A stretch of DNA of 64,000 nucleotides, taken from assembly GCA_002025865.1 (NCBI GenBank), contig MWOR01000020.1, forward strand, positions 18,389 through 82,388, read 5' to 3'. The notes beneath the pieces were generated by a model that ran no database searches, was not told the origin of the DNA, and saw only the letters and a list, made by a program, of their open reading frames with translations. Within the stretch, counting starts at the first letter, position 1, and every line of letters starts with the position of its first letter. Origin of the DNA: Prochlorococcus sp. HOT208_60m_813I02. GTDB lineage: Bacteria; Cyanobacteriota; Cyanobacteriia; PCC-6307; Cyanobiaceae. Below are positions 9,331 through 19,108 of this stretch, piece after piece. The translations under genes and the position numbers were made by a program.

Positions 9331-9406
9331 TTAAAATTCTGAAATATTCTTTTTATATTTTTCTAAAAAATATCGTCTATATTATGGGTATTACTTATCA
9401 AATTCA

Positions 9407-10678
9407 ATGAATATCCTTCAAAATCTTAAAGAAAGTGATCCAGTAATATCAAACTTTATCAACTCTGAGAAAAATAGGCAGGAAACTCATCTTGAGTTAA
9501 TCGCAAGCGAAAATTTTGCATCAATTGCCGTCATGCAGGCTCAAGGTTCCGTCCTTACAAATAAATACGCGGAGGGATTACCTCAAAAAAGATACTACGG
9601 GGGATGTGAATTTGTTGATGAAATCGAAGAATTAGCTATTGAGAGAGCGAAAAAATTATTTGATGCAAATTGGGCTAATGTTCAACCCCATAGTGGAGCA
9701 CAGGCAAACGCTGCTGTTTTCCTAAGTCTACTCAAACCTGGCGACACAATCATGGGGATGGATTTATCTCATGGTGGACATCTTACTCATGGGTCTCCAG
9801 TAAATATGAGTGGTAAGTGGTTCAATGCAGTTCACTATGGTGTAAATAAAGAAACTAGTGAATTAAATTTTGATGAAATAAGACAGATAGCACTTGAAAC
9901 AAAACCAAAATTGATCATATGCGGATATTCTGCTTATCCAAGAACAATCGATTTTGAATCATTTAGAAATATTGCAGATGAAGTTGGTGCTTTCTTAATG
10001 GCTGATATCGCACATATTGCCGGTCTTGTAGCAAGTAAACTTCACCCAAATCCAATACCTTATTGTGATGTAGTAACTACAACAACTCATAAAACATTAA
10101 GAGGGCCCAGAGGGGGACTTATCTTATGTAAAGATGCAGAATTTGGAAAGAAATTTGATAAATCTGTTTTCCCTGGAACTCAGGGTGGGCCCCTCGAACA
10201 TATAATTGCCGCTAAAGCAGTTGCATTTGGAGAAGCCTTGCAGCCAGATTTCGTTAATTATTCCCAACAAGTAATAAAAAATGCAAAAGTTCTAGCTTCA
10301 ACTTTAATAAATAGAGGTATCAATATCGTGAGTGGAGGCACTGATAACCATATTGTTTTACTCGATTTAAGAAGTATCAATATGACTGGTAAAATTGCTG
10401 ACTTGCTTGTAAGTGAAGTTAATATCACTGCAAATAAAAATACCGTTCCATTTGACCCTGAATCACCTTTTGTAACCAGCGGACTAAGGTTGGGAACTGC
10501 TGCATTAACTACTAGAGGCTTTAATGAGAATGCTTTTGCTGAGGTTGGCGAAATTATTGCTGATAGATTACTTAACCCAGACGATTCACTGATTGAAAGT
10601 CAATGTAAAGAAAGAGTATTAAACTTATGTAATCGTTTTCCTCTTTATGAAGGCAAACTTGAAGTATCAATTAAATGA
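9407..10678 (+). CDS. glyA: serine hydroxymethyltransferase
   Basis: PLP enzyme interconverting serine and glycine with tetrahydrofolate; supplies one-carbon units and helps with photorespiratory glycine. At 423 aa it has full family length, with [10 protein letters not shown] near residue 27, [25 protein letters not shown], and the PLP-lysine motif [14 protein letters not shown]. It starts at ATG 9407 soon after tRNA-Arg and overlaps cinA by 4 nt (ATGA), implying translational coupling in a glyA-cinA transcript. Confidence 0.98.
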   Translation: MNILQNLKESDPVISNFINSEKNRQETHLELIASENFASIAVMQAQGSVLTNKYAEGLPQKRYYGGCEFVDEIEELAIERAKKLFDANWANVQPHSGAQANAAVFLSLLKPGDTIMGMDLSHGGHLTHGSPVNMSGKWFNAVHYGVNKETSELNFDEIRQIALETKPKLIICGYSAYPRTIDFESFRNIADEVGAFLMADIAHIAGLVASKLHPNPIPYCDVVTTTTHKTLRGPRGGLILCKDAEFGKKFDKSVFPGTQGGPLEHIIAAKAVAFGEALQPDFVNYSQQVIKNAKVLASTLINRGINIVSGGTDNHIVLLDLRSINMTGKIADLLVSEVNITANKNTVPFDPESPFVTSGLRLGTAALTTRGFNENAFAEVGEIIADRLLNPDDSLIESQCKERVLNLCNRFPLYEGKLEVSIK

Positions 10679-11949
10679 ATCCTAACTCCAAGGGAGTTGA
10701 AATTCTTTCTATTGGAACAGAGCTACTCTTAGGAAATATTATAAATACAAATGCTCAATGGATTTCTGAACAGTTATCTCAATTAGGCTTAAATCACTTT
10801 AGGCAATCGACTGTAGGTGATAATTGTGATCGAATTATAAAAGTAATTCAAGAAATATCGAAAAGAAGTAATCTTCTAATTACAACTGGTGGCTTGGGAC
10901 CCACCCCAGATGACTTAACTACTGAAGCAATAGCCAAATCTTTTAATGTAACTCTTTTTGAAAGACCGCACTTATGGGATGAAATTAAACAAAAACTGTC
11001 AACCTCAAAACTCCAGGACGATTCATCTAGCTTAAGGAGACAATGTCTCTTCCCAAAAAATGCTCAAATAATTAATAACCCTAGGGGAACTGCCCCAGGA
11101 ATGATATGGGAACCAATAAAAGGATTTACTATTCTTACTTTCCCTGGAGTACCAAGTGAAATGAAAACTATGTGGAAAGAGACGGCGTGTGATTTCATTA
11201 AAACCAAATTCTCAGATAATTATTCCTTTTATTCAAATACTCTTAAATTTGCAGGTATTGGAGAATCTAGTGTTGCAGAAAAAATTAATGATCTATTAAA
11301 TCTTAAAAACCCGACTGTTGCTCCATATGCAAACTTAGGAGAGGTTAAACTAAGAATCACAGCGCGAGCAAAGAATCATCTAGAAGCAAAAAATATAATT
11401 AAACCTGTAAAAGAAAAATTAAAAAAAGATTTTTCGAAATTTATTTTTGGAGAGGATAATGATACTCTTCCAAGCGTTTTAATAAAAGAATTAACCGAGA
11501 GGAACCAAACTATTGTTTTTGCTGAATCCTGCACCGGAGGCCTTCTATCTTCATCACTAACATCAATATCAGGCTCATCTAAAGTTTTTAAAGGTAGTAT
11601 AGTTTCCTACAGTAATGAGCTAAAAAATTCATTATTACATATTTCTGAAGAGAAGCTTACAAAATATGGAGCAGTTTCTGAAGAAGTTTGTGAGTCCATG
11701 GCAATTAATGTTAAAGAGAATTTAGGAGCAGATTGGGCAATTGCAATTAGTGGAATAGCTGGTCCTAACGGAGGCAGTCAAGATAAACCGGTTGGACTTG
11801 TCTATATATCAATTTCTGGACCGAATAATCATATAACTAATATAAAAAAACTATTTAACTCAACCCGAAATAGAGTAGAAATTCAAACACTAAGTGTAAA
11901 TGTCTGTTTGAACAGCCTAAGATTAATCCTATTATCGAATAGTAAGTAA
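10675..11949 (+). CDS. cinA: CinA family protein (competence/damage-inducible, NMN amidohydrolase-type domain)
   Basis: The 424-residue protein has two domains: an N-terminal MoaB/MoeA-like molybdopterin-binding fold ([29 protein letters not shown]) and a C-terminal CinA domain ([25 protein letters not shown]). Known members act in pyridine-nucleotide salvage or repair and, in naturally competent species, with RecA; the cyanobacterial role is inferred. Full length for the two-domain form. Translationally coupled to glyA by a 4-nt overlap, and followed 13 nt later by leuC. Confidence 0.95.
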   Translation: MNPNSKGVEILSIGTELLLGNIINTNAQWISEQLSQLGLNHFRQSTVGDNCDRIIKVIQEISKRSNLLITTGGLGPTPDDLTTEAIAKSFNVTLFERPHLWDEIKQKLSTSKLQDDSSSLRRQCLFPKNAQIINNPRGTAPGMIWEPIKGFTILTFPGVPSEMKTMWKETACDFIKTKFSDNYSFYSNTLKFAGIGESSVAEKINDLLNLKNPTVAPYANLGEVKLRITARAKNHLEAKNIIKPVKEKLKKDFSKFIFGEDNDTLPSVLIKELTERNQTIVFAESCTGGLLSSSLTSISGSSKVFKGSIVSYSNELKNSLLHISEEKLTKYGAVSEEVCESMAINVKENLGADWAIAISGIAGPNGGSQDKPVGLVYISISGPNNHITNIKKLFNSTRNRVEIQTLSVNVCLNSLRLILLSNSK

Positions 11950-11962
11950 CTATTTTTACAAA

Positions 11963-13369
11963 TTGAGTCAAGATACCTTATTTGATAAAGTTTGGGATTT
12001 ACACAAAGTTTCAAGACTTCCAGGTGGATCTGATCAAATATTTATTGGTCTTCACCTTATCCATGAAGTTACAAGTCCTCAAGCATTTGGCGCTTTAAAA
12101 GACAAAAACTTAAAAGTTAAATTCCCTGATAGAACTGTTGCTACCGTTGATCATATTGTGCCAACAGACAATCAGAGCAGGCCTTTCAAAGATAATCTCG
12201 CTGAACAGATGATTGAAACACTTGAGAAGAATTGCTTAGAACATAAAATAAGATTTTTTAATATTGGTAGTGGTAATCAAGGAATAGTTCATGTAGTAGC
12301 ACCAGAATTAGGGCTTACTCAGCCAGGAATGACAATTGCTTGCGGAGATTCTCATACTTCAACTCATGGAGCTTTTGGGTCAATCGCTTTTGGGATAGGT
12401 ACAAGTCAAGTAAGAGATGTTCTTGCCACCCAAACTATAGCCATGAACAAATTGAAAGTGAGGCAAATTTGGTGCGACAATAAATTATCTAGTGGGGTTT
12501 ATGCTAAGGATTTAGTACTTAATATCATTAATGAACTTGGTGTAAAGGCTGGGGTAGGTTTTGCATATGAATTCGCAGGGCCTGCTATAAATGCATTATC
12601 AATGGAAGAAAGGATGACTATATGTAATATGTCAATTGAAGGAGGGGCAAGATGCGGCTACATAAACCCTGATGAAAAGACCTTTAGTTACATTAAAAAT
12701 AAATTATGCGCACCAAAAAACGAGCATTGGGAAAAAGCGCTCACATGGTGGAAATCATTAAAAAGCGATGAAAATTCAATTTATGATGATGTAATTAAAA
12801 TAGATGCTTCTAAAATAGAACCAACTGTTACCTGGGGGATTACTCCGGGCCAAAGTATAGGAATTAATCAACAAATCCCTCTTTTAGATGAATTGTCACC
12901 GAATGACAAATTAGTTGCTGAAGAGGCTTATGAATATATGAGTTTCAATCCAGGACAATCAATAAAAAATGTTCCAGTAGATGTTTGTTTCATAGGCAGT
13001 TGCACAAATGGGCGAATCAGTGACTTGAGAATTGCAGCTAAAGTATTAAAAGACAGAAAAGTATATAAGAATGTAAAAGCATTTGTAGTGCCTGGTTCAG
13101 AAAAAGTTGCCAATAAAGCAAAACAAGAAGGTCTTGATAAGATATTTAAGGATTCTGGATTTCAATGGAGAGAGCCTGGCTGCTCAATGTGTTTAGCAAT
13201 GAATTCAGATAAGCTAATAGGTAATCAAGTTAGTGCTAGTTCTAGTAATAGAAATTTCAAAGGGAGGCAGGGATCTCCTAGCGGAAGAACACTACTCATG
13301 AGTCCAGCAATGGTTGCTGCTGCTGCAATTAATGGAAAAGTCAGTGACGTTCGAGAATTTATAAACTAA
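11963..13369 (+). CDS. leuC: 3-isopropylmalate dehydratase large subunit
   Basis: With LeuD forms isopropylmalate isomerase, the second step of leucine synthesis. This is an aconitase-family 4Fe-4S protein: cluster cysteines lie in FIGSCTNGR and in the pair [24 protein letters not shown] is the substrate-binding signature. Length 468 aa matches bacterial LeuC. The start is TTG at 11963 ([11 protein letters not shown]), since no ATG lies near and the family begins with this TLFDKVW sequence. The stop codon overlaps the leuD ATG by 1 nt (TAATG). Confidence 0.98.
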   Translation: MSQDTLFDKVWDLHKVSRLPGGSDQIFIGLHLIHEVTSPQAFGALKDKNLKVKFPDRTVATVDHIVPTDNQSRPFKDNLAEQMIETLEKNCLEHKIRFFNIGSGNQGIVHVVAPELGLTQPGMTIACGDSHTSTHGAFGSIAFGIGTSQVRDVLATQTIAMNKLKVRQIWCDNKLSSGVYAKDLVLNIINELGVKAGVGFAYEFAGPAINALSMEERMTICNMSIEGGARCGYINPDEKTFSYIKNKLCAPKNEHWEKALTWWKSLKSDENSIYDDVIKIDASKIEPTVTWGITPGQSIGINQQIPLLDELSPNDKLVAEEAYEYMSFNPGQSIKNVPVDVCFIGSCTNGRISDLRIAAKVLKDRKVYKNVKAFVVPGSEKVANKAKQEGLDKIFKDSGFQWREPGCSMCLAMNSDKLIGNQVSASSSNRNFKGRQGSPSGRTLLMSPAMVAAAAINGKVSDVREFIN

Positions 13370-13992
13370 TGAAATCCGATTTCACACCACCAATTGGAAA
13401 AATTACACAAATAGACGGGCAATGTATCTCTTTGATTGGTAACGACATTGATACAGATCGAATAATTCCGGCGCGATTCTTGAAGTGTGTTAACTTTGAC
13501 TCATTAGGTGAATCTGTTTTTGAGGACGATAGAGAAACTTTAAAGGGAAAGCATCCTTTCGATCAAGAGGAAAACAAAAATGCCACGATACTAATTGTTA
13601 ATAGCAATTTTGGATGTGGTTCCAGCAGAGAACATGCCCCTCAAGCACTTATGAGATGGGGCATAAAAGCGATCATAGGAGAGAGTTTTGCCGATATTTT
13701 TTATAGTAACTGTATTGCAATAGGAATACCATGTTTTACACTCCCCAAAAAAGCTATAGAGGAAATTCAAAAAAATGAGGATAATAAATTTTTATTTTTA
13801 GAAATTGATCTGAAAAAAGCCTTAGCAAAATCAAAAGATTTAAATTTCAATCTTGAGATTAAGGAAAGCTCAAGAAAAATGTTTTTATCAGGAGAATGGG
13901 ATGCTACTTCAACACTACTTGAGAATGAAAATTTAATAGAAAATAAATTTAACCAATTACCTTATATAACATTTAATACTAATTTGGTTTAG
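13369..13992 (+). CDS. leuD: 3-isopropylmalate dehydratase small subunit
   Basis: Swivelling small subunit of isopropylmalate isomerase. The 207-aa protein has the LeuD signatures GNDIDTDRIIPARFL near residue 25, NFGCGSSREHAPQAL in the middle, and FADIFYSNCIAIGIP. It overlaps leuC by one nucleotide, so both subunits are made in coupled fashion. Its stop codon abuts the stop of the convergent LptD-like gene (no gap), marking the end of the glyA-cinA-leuCD block. Confidence 0.97.
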   Translation: MKSDFTPPIGKITQIDGQCISLIGNDIDTDRIIPARFLKCVNFDSLGESVFEDDRETLKGKHPFDQEENKNATILIVNSNFGCGSSREHAPQALMRWGIKAIIGESFADIFYSNCIAIGIPCFTLPKKAIEEIQKNEDNKFLFLEIDLKKALAKSKDLNFNLEIKESSRKMFLSGEWDATSTLLENENLIENKFNQLPYITFNTNLV

Positions 13993-15987
13993 CTATTTAA
14001 ATCCATATAGGCTAAAAGAAATACCTCCTGCTTGATTATGAGGTTGATAAAAAATACCAAATTCATAGGATCTTTTTTTCCAATTTAAGGAAATTTTAGA
14101 ATCTATAAATTCACCATAATCATCTGAATCATTTGTTAAGTTCAAAGTCCCAAAACTTGTGAGAATGATCGGTCCATATAATTGCTGATCAAAAGAAATA
14201 TCTAAGGTGAAGTCCTCATAATTCTGATCAAACTTAAAAACACTTTCACCACTATCAAATTTATAGAAAGGTAAGATACTTAATCGCGTATAGTCAAAAG
14301 TTTTATTTTTAAAATTACCAAATATTAATTCTGGGCCTATACCTAACCCTAAATATTCTTGATGATCTCCATTTTCATAGAAAGAATATGATGCTTCTAA
14401 TCTTGTATTAAGACTTAAGCCTTTTGTGATTGGTTCAGGAATGTACTTATATGAAATATCAATGGATTTTTTTTTAGAGTCTCGAATAATAATTGGAAAA
14501 TTCTGATCAAGAGAATAAAACAAATTACCTTTAAGGTTAGTTACCAAATTTTTAGTATTCAATGCCTCTGCTGTTATGTTGGCCAAATCTAAAGATAAAA
14601 ATTCTGTCTTTTTAATACCATCAACAATCCAAGTATTTTCTTTTTGCAATTTTGAACCATAACCTGAGTAAATTTCTGCTTCACCCAATGAACCATTCCA
14701 AACCCTCTCTCTATAAATTCCATAAAAGCTTTTATCCCATTTTGTACCTAAAAAATTAATATCTTTACTCAATTTAGTTTTCAATCTAAATGCATCTGAA
14801 AATTTATTTAAATCAAGAGAATTTAAATTCTTGTCTATTTCTAAATCCCAATTTTTTATTGTGCCTTTTATCTTGGATTTTAGAGCAAAATAATCTTCAA
14901 AACTAGCATCTCTCTGAACCCTATCTGAATTGATTGATTCGTTCTTCTTTACAAAACTTTTTGTATACCCTTTTAATGACCTCTGAATTAGAAATTGCGG
15001 CTCTAAATCGAGAACAAAATTATCTGAAATATCTATAGAGTTGAATTTCCTACCAATGAAATACCCATCCTTCTCTGAATTTTCATATCCTAAATCCCAC
15101 CTATTTGCAAAGTCAAAGAATTCTCCAGACTTTGTTAACTTTCTATCTCCAAGCCAAAATGGAATTGAGACTTTTTCTTCAAATATTAAATAGTTTATTG
15201 ATGACTTAAATCGTAATTTCTCAGCTTCAGGAATAACTTTTAATGAATTAATGGCTAATTTAACCTGTTTCGATTCAAGTAAATCATTACTAAATACAGC
15301 CTTCTTGCTTTCCCATGTTTGGCCATCTATTGATATTTCATCAGTAAAAAATAACCAATTTTCAACTTTGCTAGGAGTATTTAAAACTTCTTTTTTTTTA
15401 AATTCAAGTAAATTTTCTATCTCATTTAAGTTTGATACGCTGAAATTTGACGATAAGTCATCAATCAATGTATTGGTATTAATAAATCCCTCAACATCTA
15501 ATAAATACCCTTTTTCACTAATAAAACCATACTCTAGTTGTTCAGCTTTGAAAAATTGATCCCCTATTTCCAAAGATATATTCCCTTTAGCACTAATTTT
15601 TTTATTTAACTTATCGTAAATTAAAGTATCTGCTTTAAGCCGTTTGCCTTTATAAGCAACGGATACATTACCCTCTGCATAAATAACATCATTTATTTCA
15701 GACTGTTTATCAGATTGTATTATTAACTCCTTTTGCTTTTCAGCTTTAGCCACTAAAAATAAATCAAGATTTGTCTGTAATAAATTTAAATGCGAATTAT
15801 TATCTTGAGAAATATTTGGAGTATTTGATAAATTCTGTCCAGTATCAATTATTGACCAAATCAGTTTGGTATTTTTATTAATGTTATCTTTATTAATTTT
15901 TGCAAATTCAGCTGATTCTGATGGCTGAATAAAATTAATAAAAAGAAAAGAGAAAAATATTACTTTTTTTGATATACCTGAAATCAA
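13993..15987 (-). CDS. LptD-like outer-membrane protein (DUF3769)
   Basis: The 664-aa protein has a signal-like N-terminus (hydrophobic to about residue 25, PSESAEF), then an OstA/LptA-type beta-jellyroll region (VIYAEGNVSVAYKG, LKADTLIYD, ISAKGNISLE, around residues 105-160). A long C-terminal part is rich in alternating aromatic/polar beta strands, ending in SLYGFK with an aromatic residue near the C-terminus, as in a beta-barrel. This is the cyanobacterial DUF3769 type, thought to be the LptD counterpart that inserts lipopolysaccharide into the outer membrane (inference from fold). Start TTG 15987; psbI ends 22 bp upstream on the same strand. Confidence 0.8.
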   Translation of the reverse strand: MISGISKKVIFFSFLFINFIQPSESAEFAKINKDNINKNTKLIWSIIDTGQNLSNTPNISQDNNSHLNLLQTNLDLFLVAKAEKQKELIIQSDKQSEINDVIYAEGNVSVAYKGKRLKADTLIYDKLNKKISAKGNISLEIGDQFFKAEQLEYGFISEKGYLLDVEGFINTNTLIDDLSSNFSVSNLNEIENLLEFKKKEVLNTPSKVENWLFFTDEISIDGQTWESKKAVFSNDLLESKQVKLAINSLKVIPEAEKLRFKSSINYLIFEEKVSIPFWLGDRKLTKSGEFFDFANRWDLGYENSEKDGYFIGRKFNSIDISDNFVLDLEPQFLIQRSLKGYTKSFVKKNESINSDRVQRDASFEDYFALKSKIKGTIKNWDLEIDKNLNSLDLNKFSDAFRLKTKLSKDINFLGTKWDKSFYGIYRERVWNGSLGEAEIYSGYGSKLQKENTWIVDGIKKTEFLSLDLANITAEALNTKNLVTNLKGNLFYSLDQNFPIIIRDSKKKSIDISYKYIPEPITKGLSLNTRLEASYSFYENGDHQEYLGLGIGPELIFGNFKNKTFDYTRLSILPFYKFDSGESVFKFDQNYEDFTLDISFDQQLYGPIILTSFGTLNLTNDSDDYGEFIDSKISLNWKKRSYEFGIFYQPHNQAGGISFSLYGFK

Positions 15988-16009
15988 TTTAAGAATTTAA
16001 TTAAAAAAA

Positions 16010-16138
16010 CTAATCTTGAGGACTTTCTAGATCTTTTCTGTTTGGGGTTCTTGTTGGGTCACTTGCTAAAAATCCGAAAAGAAATATTCCAACAAAGAAA
16101 AAGACGATAGTGTAAACAGAAATTTTTAAGGCGAGCAT
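16010..16138 (-). CDS. psbI: photosystem II reaction-centre protein I
   Basis: A 42-residue single-helix protein of the photosystem II core. Its translated start [19 protein letters not shown] and the end [13 protein letters not shown] are the classical PsbI sequence, with the hydrophobic helix at residues 6-24 and a charged stromal-side tail. Start is the ATG whose complement is 16136-16138, stop TAG at 16012-16010. It lies between psbN and the LptD-like gene, all on the minus strand. Confidence 0.95.
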
Positions 16139-16246
16139 AGAATTACAAGAGCTAACAGATTTATATCTTATTAAATTTATAATTAAACCATGGTTTATTG
16201 TTTACTTTTTGTATTTTTGGTAAATTTTGAAATACTTTAAGGGATA

Positions 16247-16399
16247 CTAATCGTCATGATCATCCCAAGGATCAGTAAGCTTTGCCGCTTTAGGTCCAAA
16301 GGCAGTCCAAAGACCAAAACTGGTCAATGCTAAAAGTATGGCCAGAATTGTTACAGCTATAGAAACTGCAGGATCTGGAGCAGATGATAAAGTTTGCAT
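16247..16399 (-). CDS. psbN: PsbN, photosystem II assembly factor
   Basis: A 50-residue protein with one membrane helix (about residues 11-32) and the characteristic FGLWTAFGPKAAKLTDPWDDHDD end. PsbN is needed for assembly and repair of the photosystem II reaction centre rather than being a subunit. It is divergent from psbH (80 bp between starts), the same psbN/psbH opposite-strand arrangement that is conserved in plastids and cyanobacteria. An in-frame TTG immediately precedes the ATG. About 108 bp separates it from psbI downstream. Confidence 0.95.
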   Translation of the reverse strand: MQTLSSAPDPAVSIAVTILAILLALTSFGLWTAFGPKAAKLTDPWDDHDD

Positions 16400-16479
16400 C
16401 AATTTTGCTAAGTTTGTAAACAATTTACGTATTAGTTCTTATACAATAGCGAAATAATATACGATTTTGTGAATTTAAC

Positions 16480-16680
16480 ATGGGTCAAAAAACAGCATTA
16501 GGAAGTCTCCTAAAAGCAATTGGCAATTCAGGTCAAGGAAAAGTTGTACCTGGTTGGGGAGCAGTTCCTGTCATGACAGTAATTGGTCTACTACTTTTGG
16601 TTTTCTTAGTTATTCTTCTACAGATCTATAACCAATCCCTACTATTACAAGGTTTCTCAGTAGATTGGAACGGAAACTAA
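16480..16680 (+). CDS. psbH: photosystem II phosphoprotein H
   Basis: A 66-aa photosystem II core subunit with one transmembrane helix (about residues 30-50) preceded by the conserved [14 protein letters not shown] and followed by the lumenal [16 protein letters not shown]. Cyanobacterial PsbH lacks the N-terminal phosphothreonine region found in plants, as here. It helps bicarbonate/QB-site stability and CP47 assembly. Divergent from psbN. It has its own intrinsic terminator 24 bp downstream, so it is probably expressed alone. Confidence 0.97.
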
Positions 16681-16703
16681 ATTTCTGACAATTTCTCAAA
16701 AAG

Positions 16704-16742
16704 TTATTTGGTTAATTTGAAAATTGCCAAATAATTTTTTTT
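16704..16742 (+). terminator. intrinsic terminator of psbH
   Basis: TTATTTGG (16704-16711) pairs perfectly with CCAAATAA (16727-16734). An inner AATT/AATT helix is possible, and eight T residues follow (16735-16742). It lies 24 nt after the psbH stop and before pth. Confidence 0.85.
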
Positions 16743-16821
16743 AAAATTTTTGTTTTTAATTAATTAGTTATAGTTTGTGTATATTCATATTTCTCATACA
16801 AAAGAGATTTAGAAATAAAAA

Positions 16822-17424
16822 ATGAAAGAAATATTTTTAATTGGATTAGGAAATCCTGGTAAAAAATACTCAAAAAGTAGACATAATATAGGTTTTTTAC
16901 TACTTGAAAATTTTTCGAAAAAATATAATTCAAATTTTTTATTAAAAGATAAGCTTAAAAGTTCCTGCTCAGAATTTCAAATCAATGATTCTAATTTCAG
17001 GTTATTTTTACCAAATACGTTTATGAATAACAGTGGTGATGCTGTCAGAGCAATAGTTGATTGGTACAAAATAAATTTAGATCAGATTTTCATAATAGTC
17101 GATGATAAAGATCTTCCCCTTGGAACAATAAGATTTAGAAGAAAAGGAAGCTCAGGTGGACATAACGGGCTGAAAAGCATCATTGAAAAATTACAGACAC
17201 AAAACTTTAAAAGAATAAGAATTGGTATTGGATCACCTCCTCTAATAGAAGGAAAAAATAATATCAATACCATTTCACATGTATTAGGAAATATTTCTCT
17301 AGAAGAAAAATCAATTTTAGATAAAGTATATAAGAGAGTAATAGAATCACTTGAAAAACTAAATTCTAAAAAAGAAGAAAATATAATTAATGAATTAAAT
17401 TCTTTTAACAAAGACCAACCTTAA
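16822..17424 (+). CDS. pth: peptidyl-tRNA hydrolase
   Basis: Releases peptides from prematurely dissociated peptidyl-tRNA. The 200-aa protein carries the bacterial Pth motifs GLGNPGKKYSKSRHNIGF (catalytic His in RHN), PNTFMNNSG, DDKDLPLG and SSGGHNGLKSI. Length is normal. It follows psbH's terminator and lies 3 nt before the DUF3146 gene, with which it is probably co-transcribed. Confidence 0.97.
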   Translation: MKEIFLIGLGNPGKKYSKSRHNIGFLLLENFSKKYNSNFLLKDKLKSSCSEFQINDSNFRLFLPNTFMNNSGDAVRAIVDWYKINLDQIFIIVDDKDLPLGTIRFRRKGSSGGHNGLKSIIEKLQTQNFKRIRIGIGSPPLIEGKNNINTISHVLGNISLEEKSILDKVYKRVIESLEKLNSKKEENIINELNSFNKDQP

Positions 17425-17427
17425 GAA

Positions 17428-17685
17428 ATGCGTTCAAAACCTGAAACTATTGCAAATGTAAGTGTTAAGGAATATTGCTTCTCAAAAAAGCAAATTCAGG
17501 GGGTTGTGGAAGCTAGTCAATTTAAATGGACTTTTACATACTCCTTTAACAAAGGTCTATTAAAGGTAAATCCACCGTTAGGAAGAGCATTAATTGAAAA
17601 TGCCCTATTGAAATTTTTACTGAAAAAAGATTATGAATTAGAAACAGGGAATGAATATAAGTTCACTATTTCTGCCAAGTTTTAA
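17428..17685 (+). CDS. DUF3146 family conserved cyanobacterial protein
   Basis: An 85-residue soluble protein of unknown function. The pattern WTFTYSFNKGLLKVNPPLGRALIENALLKFL with an end of GNEYKFTISAKF fits the cyanobacterial DUF3146 family as I remember it. It starts 3 nt after pth and its last 20 nt overlap the 3' end of the convergent RuvC-like gene (17666-17685), an unusually long convergent coding overlap. Confidence 0.8.
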   Translation: MRSKPETIANVSVKEYCFSKKQIQGVVEASQFKWTFTYSFNKGLLKVNPPLGRALIENALLKFLLKKDYELETGNEYKFTISAKF

Positions 17686-18103
17686 AATCTATATTTTGAT
17701 TCAAAGTAAACTTCGTTTTGCAATAATCTTCTAAAATTATCAATGCTGATATCGCATCAAGGTTTTTATTAAGAATAAAAACCTCTCTAGGAATTAAAAA
17801 CTTCAGACCACTAATTGGAAAAAGTTCGAAATATCTTGCTTTAGCCCTGTAAGTGGTATTTTTTTCCTCAAAAGTTATTATTTCTTTTTTAAAAAAATAT
17901 AGTTTTTCTCTAATTTCGTTACTGGTAGTACCATTGCCAATAATAATTTGTGATATTTCCTCAGCGCCAATTAAATGTCTGACATAATTCTCTAGTAATT
18001 CACTTTTAAGAATAATCGCTTTATAAACTTTTTTTTCACTTATTTCAGCTAGTACTAAGCCGCATTTACTTTTCCCAGGATCAATAGTTATAACTCTAGG
18101 CAT
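17666..18103 (-). CDS. RuvC/YqgF-like RNase H-fold protein
   Basis: A 145-aa protein of the RuvC/YqgF resolvase-like group. It begins MPRVITIDPGKSKCGLVLAE, with Asp8 in the first beta strand; a central IIIGNGTTS strand follows, then a Glu-containing strand TFEEKNTT, and a late NLDAISALIILEDY helix with the last acidic residue. The acidic residues needed for metal-dependent nuclease chemistry thus appear present. It is distinct from canonical YqgF in sequence, and its substrate is unknown. It abuts DUF3084 with no gap (18103/18104), as third gene of the ntcA operon. Confidence 0.75.
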   Translation of the reverse strand: MPRVITIDPGKSKCGLVLAEISEKKVYKAIILKSELLENYVRHLIGAEEISQIIIGNGTTSNEIREKLYFFKKEIITFEEKNTTYRAKARYFELFPISGLKFLIPREVFILNKNLDAISALIILEDYCKTKFTLNQNIDFKTWQK

Positions 18104-19069
18104 TTAAGATGGAATCTTTAAAATATTGATTTCAACTACAATGGGTTCTACAGTTTTACTATCTCTCAAAGATACTACTTCTAACTTAAATTTGATATTT
18201 TGATTTTTTTGGAGAAAGTCTCTAATTTTTTTTATAAAATTTCCATTTGTTTTTATTTCACTAACTTGTGATCCTTTTGACTTAATTTCATCCCTTGTTT
18301 CTCTAAGCAATGATTTAATTTGTAAATCTATTGATTTAAGATTTAAATCACTTTCTCCAAGAATTGAACTTGTAATAACATCTCCTTTTTTGACTATTAA
18401 TTTATTCTCTAATAAATCAGGAGATACAAAAACATAGTTATCACCTTTTAAGACATTTGTTGCTGATTTGATTAGTAAAATCCAGTTACCCCCCTTAGCA
18501 GCTATTGTCTCAATTTCTGTAATATCACTTGGTCTCCACAAAAGAATATTTTTTGCTTCTTTATTAATTGGAATAACAATTTTCCTAACAAATTTATCAG
18601 CTTCATTGTAGATTTTTGGAAAGTCTCGTTTTACATTTGAGTTAGAGTTGATTTCAGCTATAAATAAAGTCTGTCCTCTTTTAATAACAACATTTCCTCT
18701 TCTAAATTCTTTAATATTATTTTTTAATTGATTTAACTCCTTTTCTTTTTGAATAATTTTACTTTCAAGTTCCTCTTGCTCTTTCTGTAAAGGGATTAAA
18801 GCCTTTTTGCTTTCATCTAAAGTTTTTTGCAAAAAAGGAATATCAACAAAAAGCCTTTGTCTGAATTCTTCGCTTACTAAAATCAATAACCCTATTGATA
18901 TTGAACTAATAAACCCACCAGTAATAATAGTTATTATGGTTGCTGTTTTTTTCGGTCTTAATTTTAAGATACTAAATCTTGCTTTACCAATCTTTGTTCC
19001 AAGAATATCCCCAAATGGTGCAATTAATCCCCCTAATAATATTAAAAAAACAATTAAAATCCAAGCCAC
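18104..19069 (-). CDS. DUF3084 family membrane-anchored coiled-coil protein
   Basis: The 321-aa protein starts with a membrane helix (ILIVFLILLGGLIAPFGDILGTKIGKARFSILKLRPKKTA), has a second helix at about residues 45-66, then a heptad-like coiled coil (about 83-125) and a soluble region. The N-terminal GDxLGTKIGKARLSxxxLRP sequence is the DUF3084 signature. Function unknown. It lies between ntcA (39 bp upstream) and the RuvC-like gene (adjacent), all on the minus strand, suggesting a shared transcript. Confidence 0.85.
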   Translation of the reverse strand: MAWILIVFLILLGGLIAPFGDILGTKIGKARFSILKLRPKKTATIITIITGGFISSISIGLLILVSEEFRQRLFVDIPFLQKTLDESKKALIPLQKEQEELESKIIQKEKELNQLKNNIKEFRRGNVVIKRGQTLFIAEINSNSNVKRDFPKIYNEADKFVRKIVIPINKEAKNILLWRPSDITEIETIAAKGGNWILLIKSATNVLKGDNYVFVSPDLLENKLIVKKGDVITSSILGESDLNLKSIDLQIKSLLRETRDEIKSKGSQVSEIKTNGNFIKKIRDFLQKNQNIKFKLEVVSLRDSKTVEPIVVEINILKIPS

Positions 19070-19108
19070 ACTTTTGCATATACTCAGTACATCATAATTT
19101 ATAATGAA

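Noticed and set aside
9257..9406. tRNA-Arg as an island or phage attachment site
   Set aside because: No integrase, no repeated tRNA end, and a core gene (glyA) follows at once.
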